From positions 2,356,001 through 2,420,000 of the forward strand of contig NZ_WUAG01000001.1 of assembly GCF_009828855.1 (NCBI RefSeq): 64,000 nucleotides of DNA, given 5' to 3'. This document shows positions 1-7,596 of the stretch, one piece after another. Both the position numbers and the translations under genes were made by a program. Each line of letters starts with the position of its first letter. The first letter of the stretch is position 1. Source of the DNA: Psychromonas sp. L1A2 (GTDB taxonomy: Bacteria > Pseudomonadota > Gammaproteobacteria > Enterobacterales > Psychromonadaceae). Under the pieces are notes generated by a model. That model had not been told where the DNA came from, did no database searches, and saw only the letters and a list, made by a program, of their open reading frames with translations.

Positions 1-504
1 ACTTACCAAAGGACTTCCACTAAAACCTTTAAGTGATGGAAATGATAACTCTGTAATTGATTTAGCTTCAGGGTGATCAGACTTATCACTAATTGAAACT
101 ATGTAACCTTTTAGTAGCCTAGCTTTTACTTCTACATTCTCGCCTACTTTACCAATATTATTAAACCCAAAAACTCTAACGTCTTGACCCAAAGATAATT
201 CAACATTTTCTATAGGAAAAGTTGAATACTTATGTGTTGTAGGGAAAACTCCCATGGCAAAATCAAACTTAGGATGCTCTTTAATGTTTGATATAGGTAA
301 TATTTGATTACTAACTAAACATTTACCAACTAATACTTCATCATCTTGCACCATCTGAATTATGTGACGGCAAGTTACAACTTTACCTTTGTCACCAACA
401 TAGAAAGCAACTCCTGCATATCTATCGATTTGTAGGTTAACATGGCCTTTATTTATGCTTTTTTTAGCAATTAATAGCGGTATTTGAAAATCACCAAAAT
501 TCAT
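1..504 (-). CDS. Trypsin-like serine protease domain protein (partial, 3' end outside window)
   Basis: The frame is open from the ATG at 504 to the left edge (168 codons, no stop), so the C-terminus is missing. A GGAGAAAGT Shine-Dalgarno precedes the ATG. The translation has the landmarks of a chymotrypsin/HtrA-fold peptidase: GVAFYVGDKGKVVTCRHII with the catalytic His in TCRH, a DFAMG block that fits the catalytic Asp, and FSGSPLV at the nucleophile Ser. No signal peptide is visible, so a cytoplasmic protein is likely. Lone trypsin-like domains of this kind in accessory DNA are often the N-terminal part of defence proteins, but the partner domain lies outside the window and I cannot say which. 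The domain is clear; the role is unknown. Confidence 0.75.
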   Translation of the reverse strand, partial: MNFGDFQIPLLIAKKSINKGHVNLQIDRYAGVAFYVGDKGKVVTCRHIIQMVQDDEVLVGKCLVSNQILPISNIKEHPKFDFAMGVFPTTHKYSTFPIENVELSLGQDVRVFGFNNIGKVGENVEVKARLLKGYIVSISDKSDHPEAKSITELSFPSLKGFSGSPLVS

Positions 505-731
505 ACTTTCTCCAGTAGTGCTAACGAGGCTGTAGAATTTCTCATTTTCAGCCTGTTTATTTTAAATAAAAATGACAGTAGCTTACATTTACTTGAGATT
601 AAATAGATTATTTTGTTTTTGTTAACTAATTGATTAAATTGAGTCATAAATGGGATTAGAGGGCTAAATATGCGGGATTTATTGAGTTAATGGCAATGCC
701 ATTGTAGCCTTGAATAGTGCCTTGGAAAGTG
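505..731. other. AT-rich intergenic DNA, little recognised
   Basis: Separates the protease gene from the RAYT element. It overlaps a weak 73-codon minus-strand frame (679-900). No RNA gene or strong terminator is visible. Confidence 0.4.
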
Positions 732-900
732 CTGGACACCCATCACCTTTACATCCTAAAGCTTTGATTTTATTGTAATTAACTAGTGGGTATCCAATGA
801 ATGCCAAAATTACGGACATCCATCGACTTAAACCATCAAACATAATCCTATTTCCATTATTAAAACGGTAACCTAAAAATTTTTGATAGTAGAAAATCAT
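679..900 (-). CDS. Small hypothetical protein (73 aa), doubtful
   Basis: An open frame with a hydrophobic stretch (residues about 28-42) followed by GCKGDGCPAL. It has no convincing Shine-Dalgarno. Its C-terminal third is encoded by the left inverted repeat of the RAYT element (732-744), because GDGCPA is simply the translation of that repeat. It may be a host gene whose 3' end was replaced when the element arrived, or chance coding. I do not recognise a family. Confidence 0.25.
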   Translation of the reverse strand: MIFYYQKFLGYRFNNGNRIMFDGLSRWMSVILAFIGYPLVNYNKIKALGCKGDGCPALSKALFKATMALPLTQ

Positions 901-2091
901 AAATTAAGAGAAGTTTTCGCAAATAATGACTTTTTCAGGTATGACTGATGTTAGCCGCTGCTAATAGTGTGTTTATTTTGTTTTAAATAAAAAATACGCG
1001 ACTTAATGCAGCCGTAATTGGTTTTTACTGGCTATCCAACGTTTGCCTGTGTTACCTGCATAAGCAGCTAATGCTTCTAAAGAGCCCACCGCTCCGTGAT
1101 AATCTTTTCCAAAACTACTCGCCAATGATAACCAAATATCATTTTCTAAGCCTAATGTTGATAATAACCTAGGCCGTTGGCTTGAAATAGCCCCCCGTTT
1201 ATCTTCTCGAATAATACGGCCACTCCAATCGACAAGCTCGATGTAATCTAATAGTGAAAATGGAATACTCTGCGTATCATTTTGATTTTCATCACCAATA
1301 AAGCCAAACAGTGGTTTCTTATGATATAAATCTGACGGTTTGTCTTGTTGTTGGGCAACACCAGCTTTTTTGCAAGGTAATAGGCGCTCATAAGCTGATG
1401 TATATTCTGATGTTTCAACGCTAGTTGCCATTTTGGCGCGAATTGGATTTAGGTCGACATAGGCCATACAGGTTAATAACGCATCTTCGTCTAGTAATGC
1501 TTGAGACTTGAATCTTCCCTCCCAGAAACGACCTGAACATTCATCTTCTTTATTCGCTTTGCGCGCAATGAATTCATTTAAACAGCGCATAAACCATGAA
1601 ATATCAGCTAATCGCCCTCTCCACCCATTAATAATAGTTAATGCGGCTTTATTTTCTGCTTCTGAGGTGGTTTGCTCGGATTGCCAACGCTCAACTAATA
1701 CAGGTTTTGAATAGAGCTGACACCAACGCTCACAAACTTCTTCATGCGTTAGGCTTTCATTATGTTGCTCATCTATGTGCAATACCAGGTGATAATGGTT
1801 GGACATGATAGCGTAAGCGCAGATATCAATATTAAAAAGAGAAGCGAGGTAATGCATTCGCTCAACAACCCACTGACGGCGATGTTCAAAGGATTTTTCG
1901 GTGTATTTATCTTCACCACATAAGTAAGCTCTACGAACACAACGCGAAACACAGTGGTAATAAGGTGTATCAGATAATGATACTTGTGATTGGCGAGATT
2001 GAGTCATAATAAACTACCTCCTAAATGCAAAAATACGCATTTATAAAAGATAGTTTAACTATCGCAATTATTCAAATAGGTGGGTGTCCAG
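732..2091 (-). mobile_element. RAYT element with terminal inverted repeats (intact copy)
   Basis: The left end reads CTGGACACCCATC (732-744) and the right end GGTGGGTGTCCAG (2079-2091), a 13-bp inverted repeat with one mismatch. Between them lies one Y1 (HUH) transposase gene. RAYT proteins act on REP-like palindromes. Here the recognised sequence is probably the GGTGGGTGTCCAG terminus, which recurs at 2283, 2907 and, in part, 4069. Confidence 0.7.
1003..2007 (-). CDS. REP-associated tyrosine transposase (RAYT), Y1/HUH family
   Basis: A 334-aa single-stranded DNA nuclease of the IS200-like Y1 family, which makes and joins ssDNA ends at REP palindromes. The HUH motif is H71-Y-H73 (SNHYHLVL), and the nucleophile is probably Y183 in AYVDLNPIRA, the classic RAYT block. 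The N-terminal [16 protein letters not shown] is typical of long RAYTs in marine gammaproteobacteria. It starts at an ATG behind a TAGGAGGTAG ribosome-binding site. The gene appears complete and is the parent of the two truncated copies to its right. A domestic role in REP dispersal is possible; nothing in this sequence decides that. Confidence 0.85.
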   Translation of the reverse strand: MTQSRQSQVSLSDTPYYHCVSRCVRRAYLCGEDKYTEKSFEHRRQWVVERMHYLASLFNIDICAYAIMSNHYHLVLHIDEQHNESLTHEEVCERWCQLYSKPVLVERWQSEQTTSEAENKAALTIINGWRGRLADISWFMRCLNEFIARKANKEDECSGRFWEGRFKSQALLDEDALLTCMAYVDLNPIRAKMATSVETSEYTSAYERLLPCKKAGVAQQQDKPSDLYHKKPLFGFIGDENQNDTQSIPFSLLDYIELVDWSGRIIREDKRGAISSQRPRLLSTLGLENDIWLSLASSFGKDYHGAVGSLEALAAYAGNTGKRWIASKNQLRLH

Positions 2092-2099
2092 ATCTTTCG

Positions 2100-2211
2100 T
2101 TTTGGTGTATTTATCTTCACCACATAAGTAAGCTCTACGAACACAACGCGAAATACAGTGGTAATAAGGTGTATCAGATAATGATACTTGTGATTGGCGA
2201 GATTGAGTCAT
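2100..2211 (-). pseudogene. 5' fragment of RAYT gene (truncated copy 1)
   Basis: Repeats only the first 35 or so codons of the gene at 1003-2007 plus its upstream region to GGTGGGTGTCCAG at 2283-2295. It differs from the intact copy by single bases (GAAATACAG for GAAACACAG, ATACGTATT for ATACGCATT). It begins directly after a CCAGATCTTTCG junction. It cannot encode a functional nuclease. Confidence 0.85.
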
Positions 2212-2271
2212 AATAAACTACCTCCTAAATGCAAAAATACGTATTTATAAAAGATAGTTTAACTATCGCAA

Positions 2272-2835
2272 TTATTCAAATAGGTGGGTGTCCAGATCTT
2301 TCGATAACGCATCTTCGTCTAGTAATGCTTGAGACTTGAATCTCCCCTCCCAGAAACGACCTGAACATTCATCTTCTTTATTCGCTTTGCGCGCAATGAA
2401 TTCATTTAAACAGCGCATAAACCATGAAATATCAGCTAATCGCCCTCTCCACCCATTAATAATAGTTAATGCGGCTTTATTTTCTGCTTCTGAGGTGGTT
2501 TGCTCGGATTGCCAACGCTCAACTAATACAGGTTTTGAATAGAGCTGACACCAACGCTCACAAACTTCTTCATGCGTTAGGCTTTCATTATGTTGCTCAT
2601 CTATGTGCAATACCAGGTGATAATGGTTGGACATGATAGCGTAAGCGCAGATATCAATATTAAAAAGAGAAGCGAGGTAATGCATTCGCTCAACAACCCA
2701 CTGACGGCGATGTTCAAAGGATTTTTCGGTGTATTTATCTTCACCACATAAGTAAGCTCTACGAACACAACGCGAAACACAGTGGTAATAAGGTGTATCA
2801 GATAATGATACTTGTGATTGGCGAGATTGAGTCAT
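2272..2835 (-). pseudogene. 3'-truncated RAYT gene (truncated copy 2)
   Basis: Encodes the first 177 residues of the RAYT, almost identical in DNA to the intact copy, and then runs into the repeat junction and stops after ten unrelated residues ([10 protein letters not shown]). The HUH motif is kept, but the Tyr nucleophile (Y183 in the full protein) is lost, so it should be inactive in catalysis. Homology begins at 2304, straight after CCAGATCTTTCG. Its upstream region ends in GGTGGGTGTCCAG at 2907-2919. Confidence 0.85.
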
Positions 2836-2924
2836 AATAAACTACCTCCTAAATGCAAAAATACGCATTTATAAAAGATAGTTTAACTATCGCAATTATT
2901 CAAATAGGTGGGTGTCCAGATCTT

Positions 2925-3647
2925 TGTCCAACAGTTCGTTTTGTTGCGGTTAAATCGACAGAGCAACAAGACATTCAATCACTACAACGGATTGCTGAAC
3001 GATTGGTAAAAACAAGAACGGGTGACGTGAATCAGTTAAGAGGTTTATTATCTGAGTACGGCGTAGTGGTTGGAACGGGTATCACGACTTTGATGAACGC
3101 AGTACCTGATATCGTTGAAGATGCGAATAATGAATTAACGTCGATAGCACGCAGTTTTATCCTACGTATTTATCGTAATATACAACGAATAAGTGTTCAA
3201 ATTGAAGCAGTAAAAACAGAGTTGTTCGACCTAATTAAAGACAAAGATGAATATGCATTGTTACAAAGCATACCAGGTATCGGGCCAATTATTTCAGCCG
3301 CTTTAATGGCATCAGTCGGTGATGCGGGGGCCTTTAAAAATGGCAGGCAGCTAGCCGCTTGGATTGGCCTAACACCCACACAATATGCTAGTGGTGAAAC
3401 AAATCGAATGGGTAAAATAAGTAAGCGGGGCAATAGTTCGCTTAGAAAGTATCTAATTCATGGTGCGCGCACGGTACTGAACTGGTGTGAGAAAAAAGAC
3501 GATGTATTGAGTTGTTGGCTGAAAACGCTAAAAGAGCGAATGCATGGGTGTAAAGCAGTGGTTGCTTTAGCGAATAAGCTAGCCAGAATAATTTGGTCGG
3601 TATTAACGACTAAACAGCCCTTTGATGTGACTAAAGCTTGTGCATGA
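2925..3647 (+). pseudogene. IS110/IS1111 transposase, N-terminal DEDD domain deleted
   Basis: The remaining 240 residues start at CPTVRFVAVKSTEQQ and include the coiled-coil linker and the complete Transposase_20 domain (LLQSIPGIGPIISA, LAAWIGLTP, KISKRGNSSLRKYL, with the conserved Ser of the RGNSSLR block). The RuvC-like DEDD catalytic domain is gone. The open frame continues upstream to 2853, but those first 24 codons are translated RAYT flank and not part of the transposase. The protein cannot work alone; it could only be served in trans by a full copy elsewhere. Confidence 0.85.
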
Positions 3648-3737
3648 TAAAGCACAATGAACAGATAGAATATGAAAAACGATTTAATTAATCCACCACC
3701 CTAAACGGTAATAAGCATTGATGATTTAAAACGGTTT

Positions 3738-4003
3738 GTCTTACTCGGAACCTCAGCTGGACTTCTGCCTTTTAAGGCATAATGGGTGCAAAGGCGAGTA
3801 AGACTTCTTCTGGAATTCAGGAGGGCGCGGCTTCCCATAAAGTAGCCATTAAGACGCCGGATATATGTCAAGAAACCGTTATCTCTATGATGTAAAGAGC
3901 AGTTTAGACAAAGGTGATTTATCGACTAAAACGATCCTGTACAAAAGACAAGTTTAATCAGGAAAACACCCCTTTATTAATAAGGGTGACGAGTCTTTTG
4001 TAC
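3738..4003 (+). ncRNA. Putative bridge RNA / seekRNA of the IS110-type element
   Basis: Two large stem-loops lie in the 3' tail of the IS. Stem 1 pairs GTCTTACTCG (3738-3747) with CGAGTAAGAC (3795-3804) and encloses a small inner hairpin (3766-3779). The left side of the internal loop holds CTGGAC (3757-3762), the complement of GTCCAG. The right side holds TGGGTG (3783-3788). Together these match both strands of the RAYT terminus TGGGTGTCCAG, which is the apparent insertion site at 4069. Stem 2 pairs GTACAAAAGAC (3939-3949) with GTCTTTTGTAC (3993-4003) around an inner CACCC/GGGTG hairpin and could be the donor loop. Structure is seen directly; the function is inferred from IS110/IS1111 biology. 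Confidence 0.6.
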
Positions 4004-4097
4004 GTAATCAATTATTAAACAGAAAATAAAAATCAATCTAATCTTGATTTACAAAGAGTGACCATATATGTCCAGATCTTTCGTGAGTAAACCAACC

Positions 4098-4158
4098 TCA
4101 AACGGGCTTGTCCAACACCCGAATAAGGTGTCGGCTGCGCGACACCTATTCTTGTTTG
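4098..4158 (+). repeat. Solo right end of an IS91-like element / short attC-like site
   Basis: Matches the right terminus of the three 2.3-kb elements with a handful of changes: CTCAAACGGGCTTGTCCAAC, then the AGGTGTCGG/CGCGACACCT hairpin, then TTTG before TTA. On the minus strand it reads TAACAA...GTTGGAC, a short attC with a consensus R' box. The body of the element is gone, cut off by the IS110/RAYT cluster. It supplies the stop codon (TAA) of the gene at 4159. Confidence 0.7.
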
Positions 4159-4905
4159 TTAGCTGTGTTGCACGCGTAAAGTAGAGAATTTATTACAAAG
4201 TGAATGATACATTGCTTTTTTATATGCCTCTTCACTACCCTTTGGAGGAAACCATGATAAACCAGCATCAATTGCAGCCAAAAAACAAAGCGAGTTAATA
4301 GCTGCGATCGTTTTATAAAAATTTATTGCAGTACCATAATCTGAATCATCAAATGAACCATGTGCAATTCCATTTCTATTAGTTTTATCTTCGTGAGGAT
4401 ATGTACTTGATTCCGAATAGAGGTTATTTACTAAAAAGAACTCAAATGAATCGATCATTGATTCCACCTCTTCATACGCACCAAGTTTTTTACTAACAAC
4501 TTCATCTTTACAGCTTTTGCATATATTTTTAATAGTCTGTTTTACATGCTTATGATGCACACCCCGTTTAATAGCTAATTTTCTTGAAGCCCCTTCTATG
4601 ACAGGAATTAAAGTCGCTACGGCTGAATAATGTAATCCCATAAAATGAGCTTCGATACCATTATCCAATATATTTATATAATCTTTAATAAACGGAGTTT
4701 TAGAATATTTTTCAATAAATAAGTTAGCCAAATTATTCTCGGAATATATTGGCGAGAGGATATTTTCCAATTCTAGCTGTGTTAAATCAGCCTCATTTTT
4801 TATGTTTGCACCAAGTATATTATCCATTTCTCCCATAGTTACATAAGGAGGAATGAACCAACCAATTTTTTTAAATTCAGTTACCCAAGAATCAAGACTA
4901 CCCAT
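4159..4905 (-). CDS. Cassette-borne HEPN-like protein (248 aa)
   Basis: A soluble, mostly helical protein. Near its C-terminus it has R177-N-G-I-A-H182, the R-x4-H signature of HEPN ribonucleases, within NRNGIAHGSFD, a block often seen in HEPN proteins of the Apea/DUF4209 type. HEPN proteins commonly cut RNA in toxin-antitoxin and abortive-infection systems. The gene has standard cassette form: ATG about 20 bp after the GTTAGCT core, TAA formed by the TAACAA of the attC-like site. No antitoxin partner is visible in the cassette. Ribonuclease activity is an inference from one motif. Confidence 0.7.
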   Translation of the reverse strand: MGSLDSWVTEFKKIGWFIPPYVTMGEMDNILGANIKNEADLTQLELENILSPIYSENNLANLFIEKYSKTPFIKDYINILDNGIEAHFMGLHYSAVATLIPVIEGASRKLAIKRGVHHKHVKQTIKNICKSCKDEVVSKKLGAYEEVESMIDSFEFFLVNNLYSESSTYPHEDKTNRNGIAHGSFDDSDYGTAINFYKTIAAINSLCFLAAIDAGLSWFPPKGSEEAYKKAMYHSLCNKFSTLRVQHS

Positions 4906-4920
4906 TTAAATACCTTATAC

Positions 4921-5020
4921 AGCTAACGCCGCAATAAGCGGACTAAAATGGTGGGTTATAATGTGTAGCGAAGCGAAACGTAACCCACTGTTTTAGTTCC
5001 GTTTAATTGCCTTGTTATAA
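4921..5020 (-). repeat. attC site, intact (downstream of the 366-aa gene)
   Basis: On the minus strand it runs from TTATAAC-AAGGCAATTAAACGG to CCGCTTATTGCGGC-GTTAGCT, about 100 bp, with long self-complementary arms through GTGGGTTA. The ends of the neighbouring cassettes pair as expected: AGCTAAC here with GTTAGCT at 4158, and GTTATAA here with TTATAAC at 6517. Confidence 0.85.
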
Positions 5021-5024
5021 CACG

Positions 5025-6125
5025 TTAAGATGCAGTTATTTCTTTAACATTATACGAAAATTTATCTTCAGAATTACTGCTGAATATTTTGACAGATAAG
5101 TGTTCATCATTAACTACATGGAGTTGATTGGCGTAGAATTTAGCCCTTGGAAAGCTTCTATAGTTCGCAAACTTATCGTCCAATTTACTTATACCACTGC
5201 TATTAACTAAGTATAAATCGTTTATAGACTCAGCGATTACACCAAAAACTGACGAGCTAAAATATAATTCTTGATTATTATTTGGTATATCAATCGTTGT
5301 TAATATTTCACCTGCTCTGTTGAGCACATTATTACCTGAATCAATATAAAGTATCTTGTCACCTAGATAAATACTAGATAAAACATCTGCTTCACCAATT
5401 TTTTTAACCGTTTCAATTGAAGGCTTTTGTTGCTTCAATTCAACAATTTTCGCCCAGAATTCTTTTTCAGTTCCATTAAACTCACTCTGTTTTATAAGTG
5501 GTTCATAGTTGACAAATTTTATACCTGATTTTGTATTTGCTATGAGCCTATTTCCTAACCAATCAAGATTGTTACATGGCTCGGTAATTATACTTTTAAC
5601 GTCTTTATCGTTTATATATTTTCGTTCAGGCGCTACTGATAATACGCCATCATTTCCAGCTGCAACTGCAATACGGTTATGTGACCCAGGCGCTAACTTA
5701 AAAGATGCGGCATCAATTATCTTATTAATTTTGCTCACTCCATCAATTGATCCATTTTCCCAATAAAAATCAAAGTAAGAAACACCATTTGATGAAGAAA
5801 AATAGAATCTATTATTATAAATGCTGATGTCAGATGGCCATTCATTAATGTTTAGTTCATGCAGTTTATGCTTTTTAATATCATTTTCAGTAACTTCAAA
5901 TATCTCTTGATGTTTAAGTACTATTGAAGAGGAGTGACCCAACAAATACCTTTTAAATTTTAATTTTTCAAATAGTGTTTTATTAGCAAGGAGTTCTTCA
6001 CATATTTTATCCCAAGAATATATAGACAGTTTAAAATCGGCATCAATTAAGAACAGAACACCTGAATAAATGTAAGATTCAATATAATCGCCACAAATGT
6101 TAACTGTTAATTTTTGACCTAGCAT
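5025..6125 (-). CDS. Cassette-borne beta-propeller-like protein (366 aa), unknown function
   Basis: No signal peptide or membrane segment. The sequence is rich in short beta-strand blocks spaced roughly every 40-50 residues (GVLFLIDAD, NNRFYFSSSNGV, HNRIAVAAGNDGVL, GNRLIANTKSGI, GDKILYIDSGNNV, VFGVIAESINDLYL), which suggests a beta-propeller. I recognise no named family. Its ATG overlaps the stop of the 120-aa gene by one base (TAATG), so the two are translationally coupled and share one cassette. Such pairs are often toxin-antitoxin or defence modules, but no catalytic motif is visible to support that. Confidence 0.7.
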   Translation of the reverse strand: MLGQKLTVNICGDYIESYIYSGVLFLIDADFKLSIYSWDKICEELLANKTLFEKLKFKRYLLGHSSSIVLKHQEIFEVTENDIKKHKLHELNINEWPSDISIYNNRFYFSSSNGVSYFDFYWENGSIDGVSKINKIIDAASFKLAPGSHNRIAVAAGNDGVLSVAPERKYINDKDVKSIITEPCNNLDWLGNRLIANTKSGIKFVNYEPLIKQSEFNGTEKEFWAKIVELKQQKPSIETVKKIGEADVLSSIYLGDKILYIDSGNNVLNRAGEILTTIDIPNNNQELYFSSSVFGVIAESINDLYLVNSSGISKLDDKFANYRSFPRAKFYANQLHVVNDEHLSVKIFSSNSEDKFSYNVKEITAS

Positions 6126-6487
6126 TAATATTTACCTTGTTCAATTCTGACTGCATCTCTCTTACTTACTATATTTTTAACCACCCAATCTTTAAGGGTT
6201 CCTTTAGGTGGAATATCAAAAGCTTTTGGTGACACGGGATAACCATGCCAAATACCTTGATCAACTTTAAACTTTGCTATAAATAAATCATTATTAATAT
6301 CACGACCTATTTTACAAAACTCGGGATCAGCAGACCATAAATTATCTTTGTTACACTTCCATTCATTCATTTTTGCATCATGAAATAAAGTTAATTCTTT
6401 CCATTCAGGGATAGTCCACTGACTTTTTTTGTTTATCGGTAATCCCCCCCGATGTTGATGATTTACAACGTAACCTTTAAATAGCAA
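6125..6487 (-). CDS. Small cassette protein with WHGYP motif (120 aa)
   Basis: First gene of the two-gene cassette. It begins at TTG (6487) behind GGAG with six bases of spacing; no in-frame ATG lies near. The protein is Trp-rich (WTIPEW, WKCNKDNLW, GIWHGYPV, LKDWV). A KFKVDQGIWHGYPVSP block near residue 80 and the basic end ISKRDAVRIEQGKY look like a compact domain. I cannot name it. It is coupled to the propeller-like gene by a TAATG overlap, which suggests the two products act together. Confidence 0.65.
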   Translation of the reverse strand: MLFKGYVVNHQHRGGLPINKKSQWTIPEWKELTLFHDAKMNEWKCNKDNLWSADPEFCKIGRDINNDLFIAKFKVDQGIWHGYPVSPKAFDIPPKGTLKDWVVKNIVSKRDAVRIEQGKY

Positions 6488-6516
6488 ATTTATCTCCAGT
6501 AATGTAAAAGTGAGCG

Positions 6517-6610
6517 TTATAACGCCGCACTAAGCGGACTAAAATAGTGGGTTAAAATGTGTAGCGAAGCGAAACGTAACCCACTGTTTTAGTTCCGTTT
6601 AAGTGTCTTG
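6517..6610 (-). repeat. attC site split by element copy 1
   Basis: Minus-strand attC arms (CTTAAACGG ... CCGCTTAGTGCGGC-GTTATAA) whose R'' core is interrupted. Sequence leaves at CTTG (6610) and resumes at TTATACC (8914). Rejoined, it would be the attC of the SIR2 cassette, since GTTATAC at the junction is the exact complement of GTATAAC at 10238. Confidence 0.8.
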
Positions 6611-6708
6611 TTGAACGAAGCCGCTGTGCGGCAGAAAAACAAAATACCAATAACGTTCATACTTATATTTATATCACTTTTCGGTGATATCTAATAGGAG
6701 TATAAGCG

Positions 6709-7596
6709 ATGAACACCTCAGAGCAACAACACTTTAATCTTTTATATCAACAGCATTTGACCAACCTAACACTGCAAGGCATGAGACCTGCCACGATTGA
6801 TGCCTACTCTCGTGCAGTACGTAGGATAACTACCTTTTTTGACCGCACACCTGACACATTAACCAAAGCAGATTTAAAGTGTTACTTTGCACAACTCATT
6901 CAAACTCACTCGTGGAGTACCATTAAATTAGACCGAAATGGATTACAGTTTTTTTATAAACATACTCTCGATAGACAGTGGGAATGGCTCAATATTGTCA
7001 AACCACCACAAGTAAAACGCATTCCCGACATCCTCACGCCACAACAAATTGGACTGATAATTAGCCACACTCGTGCATTGCGTTATCAGGTGTTTTTTCT
7101 TGTTTTGTACAGCATGGGATTACGCTTAAGTGAGGCCCTTGATTTGACGGTGAACGACATTGATAGCCATACCATGCAAGTGCATATTCGCGAAGGTAAA
7201 GGAGGTAAAGACCGTTTACTCCCTTTACCCAAACGAACACTTTCTGCATTACGTTGCTATTGGTCAACGCATCGTCATCCGCAGTTGTTATTTCCAAGTA
7301 TTGGTAAAAACACACAAGTGCCGATGGATAAAGGCAGTGTGCAGAAAGCGTTGAAAAAAGTGATGACTGAATTGGGTATTAATAAATCTATCAGTCCACA
7401 TTCATTACGACATTGCTTTGCAACTCATCTCTTAGAGCAAGGTATTGACCTACGCTCCCTGCAAATACTATTGGGACATCACAGCCTGAATACGACAGCG
7501 AAATACACACAACTCACTCCACTCAAACAAAAAGATAATGTCACCGCCTTGAACCAGTTAACCGAAAGGTTATCAATTCAATGGGAGGCATCATGA
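6709..7596 (+). CDS. Tyrosine recombinase of the IS91-like element, copy 1
   Basis: A 295-aa phage-integrase/XerD-type recombinase. The N-terminal SAM-like DNA-binding domain covers residues 10-90. The catalytic set is complete: R139 (GLRLSEAL), a Lys in EGKGGKDR (164-168), H231 and R234 (PHSLRHCF), H257 (LGHH) and the nucleophile Y266 (AKYTQ). It lacks the extra insertion that marks integron integrases, so it is not IntI. ATG at 6709 behind TAGGAG. The stop overlaps the transposase start (ATGA), so the two are coupled. Its job in transposition is not established for this subgroup; it may resolve circular intermediates. Confidence 0.85.
   Translation: MNTSEQQHFNLLYQQHLTNLTLQGMRPATIDAYSRAVRRITTFFDRTPDTLTKADLKCYFAQLIQTHSWSTIKLDRNGLQFFYKHTLDRQWEWLNIVKPPQVKRIPDILTPQQIGLIISHTRALRYQVFFLVLYSMGLRLSEALDLTVNDIDSHTMQVHIREGKGGKDRLLPLPKRTLSALRCYWSTHRHPQLLFPSIGKNTQVPMDKGSVQKALKKVMTELGINKSISPHSLRHCFATHLLEQGIDLRSLQILLGHHSLNTTAKYTQLTPLKQKDNVTALNQLTERLSIQWEAS

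Larger units (their letters stand above)
2925..4068 (+). mobile_element. IS110-family (IS1111-like) element, 5'-truncated
   Basis: Contains the C-terminal two thirds of an IS110-type transposase (to 3647) and about 420 bp of 3' non-coding tail ending at 4068. There the sequence switches to TGTCCAGATCTTTCG, the second half of a RAYT terminus. The left end and the first 100 or so codons are missing. A long structured 3' tail is the arrangement known for the IS1111 group, where the guide RNA lies downstream of the transposase. Confidence 0.75.
2079..4083. repeat. Ladder of TGTCCAGATCTTT junctions
   Basis: The same junction TGTCCAGATCTTT occurs at 2085, 2289, 2913 and 4069; three of the four continue CG. 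Each marks the right end of a unit: the intact RAYT, two RAYT copies cut at different inner points, and the truncated IS110. The shared ATCTTTCG is best read as the original right flank of the first RAYT insertion, copied with each later event. Confidence 0.75.

Noticed and set aside
2025-2213. Small plus-strand gene
   Set aside because: Antisense reading of the repeated RAYT upstream region; no independent support.
2853-2924. N-terminus of the IS110 transposase
   Set aside because: These codons are translated RAYT upstream DNA read through a junction; the same frame occurs at 2025 without any transposase.
4069-4083. Cloning or assembly artefact at AGATCT
   Set aside because: The six-base AGATCT recurs only because the junction repeats, and the copies differ by point changes; natural repetition is simpler, though long reads would settle it.
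6709-7596. Tyrosine recombinase as an integron integrase
   Set aside because: It lacks the extra helix insertion before the HxxR block typical of IntI, sits inside a repeated transposable unit and is coupled to a HUH transposase.
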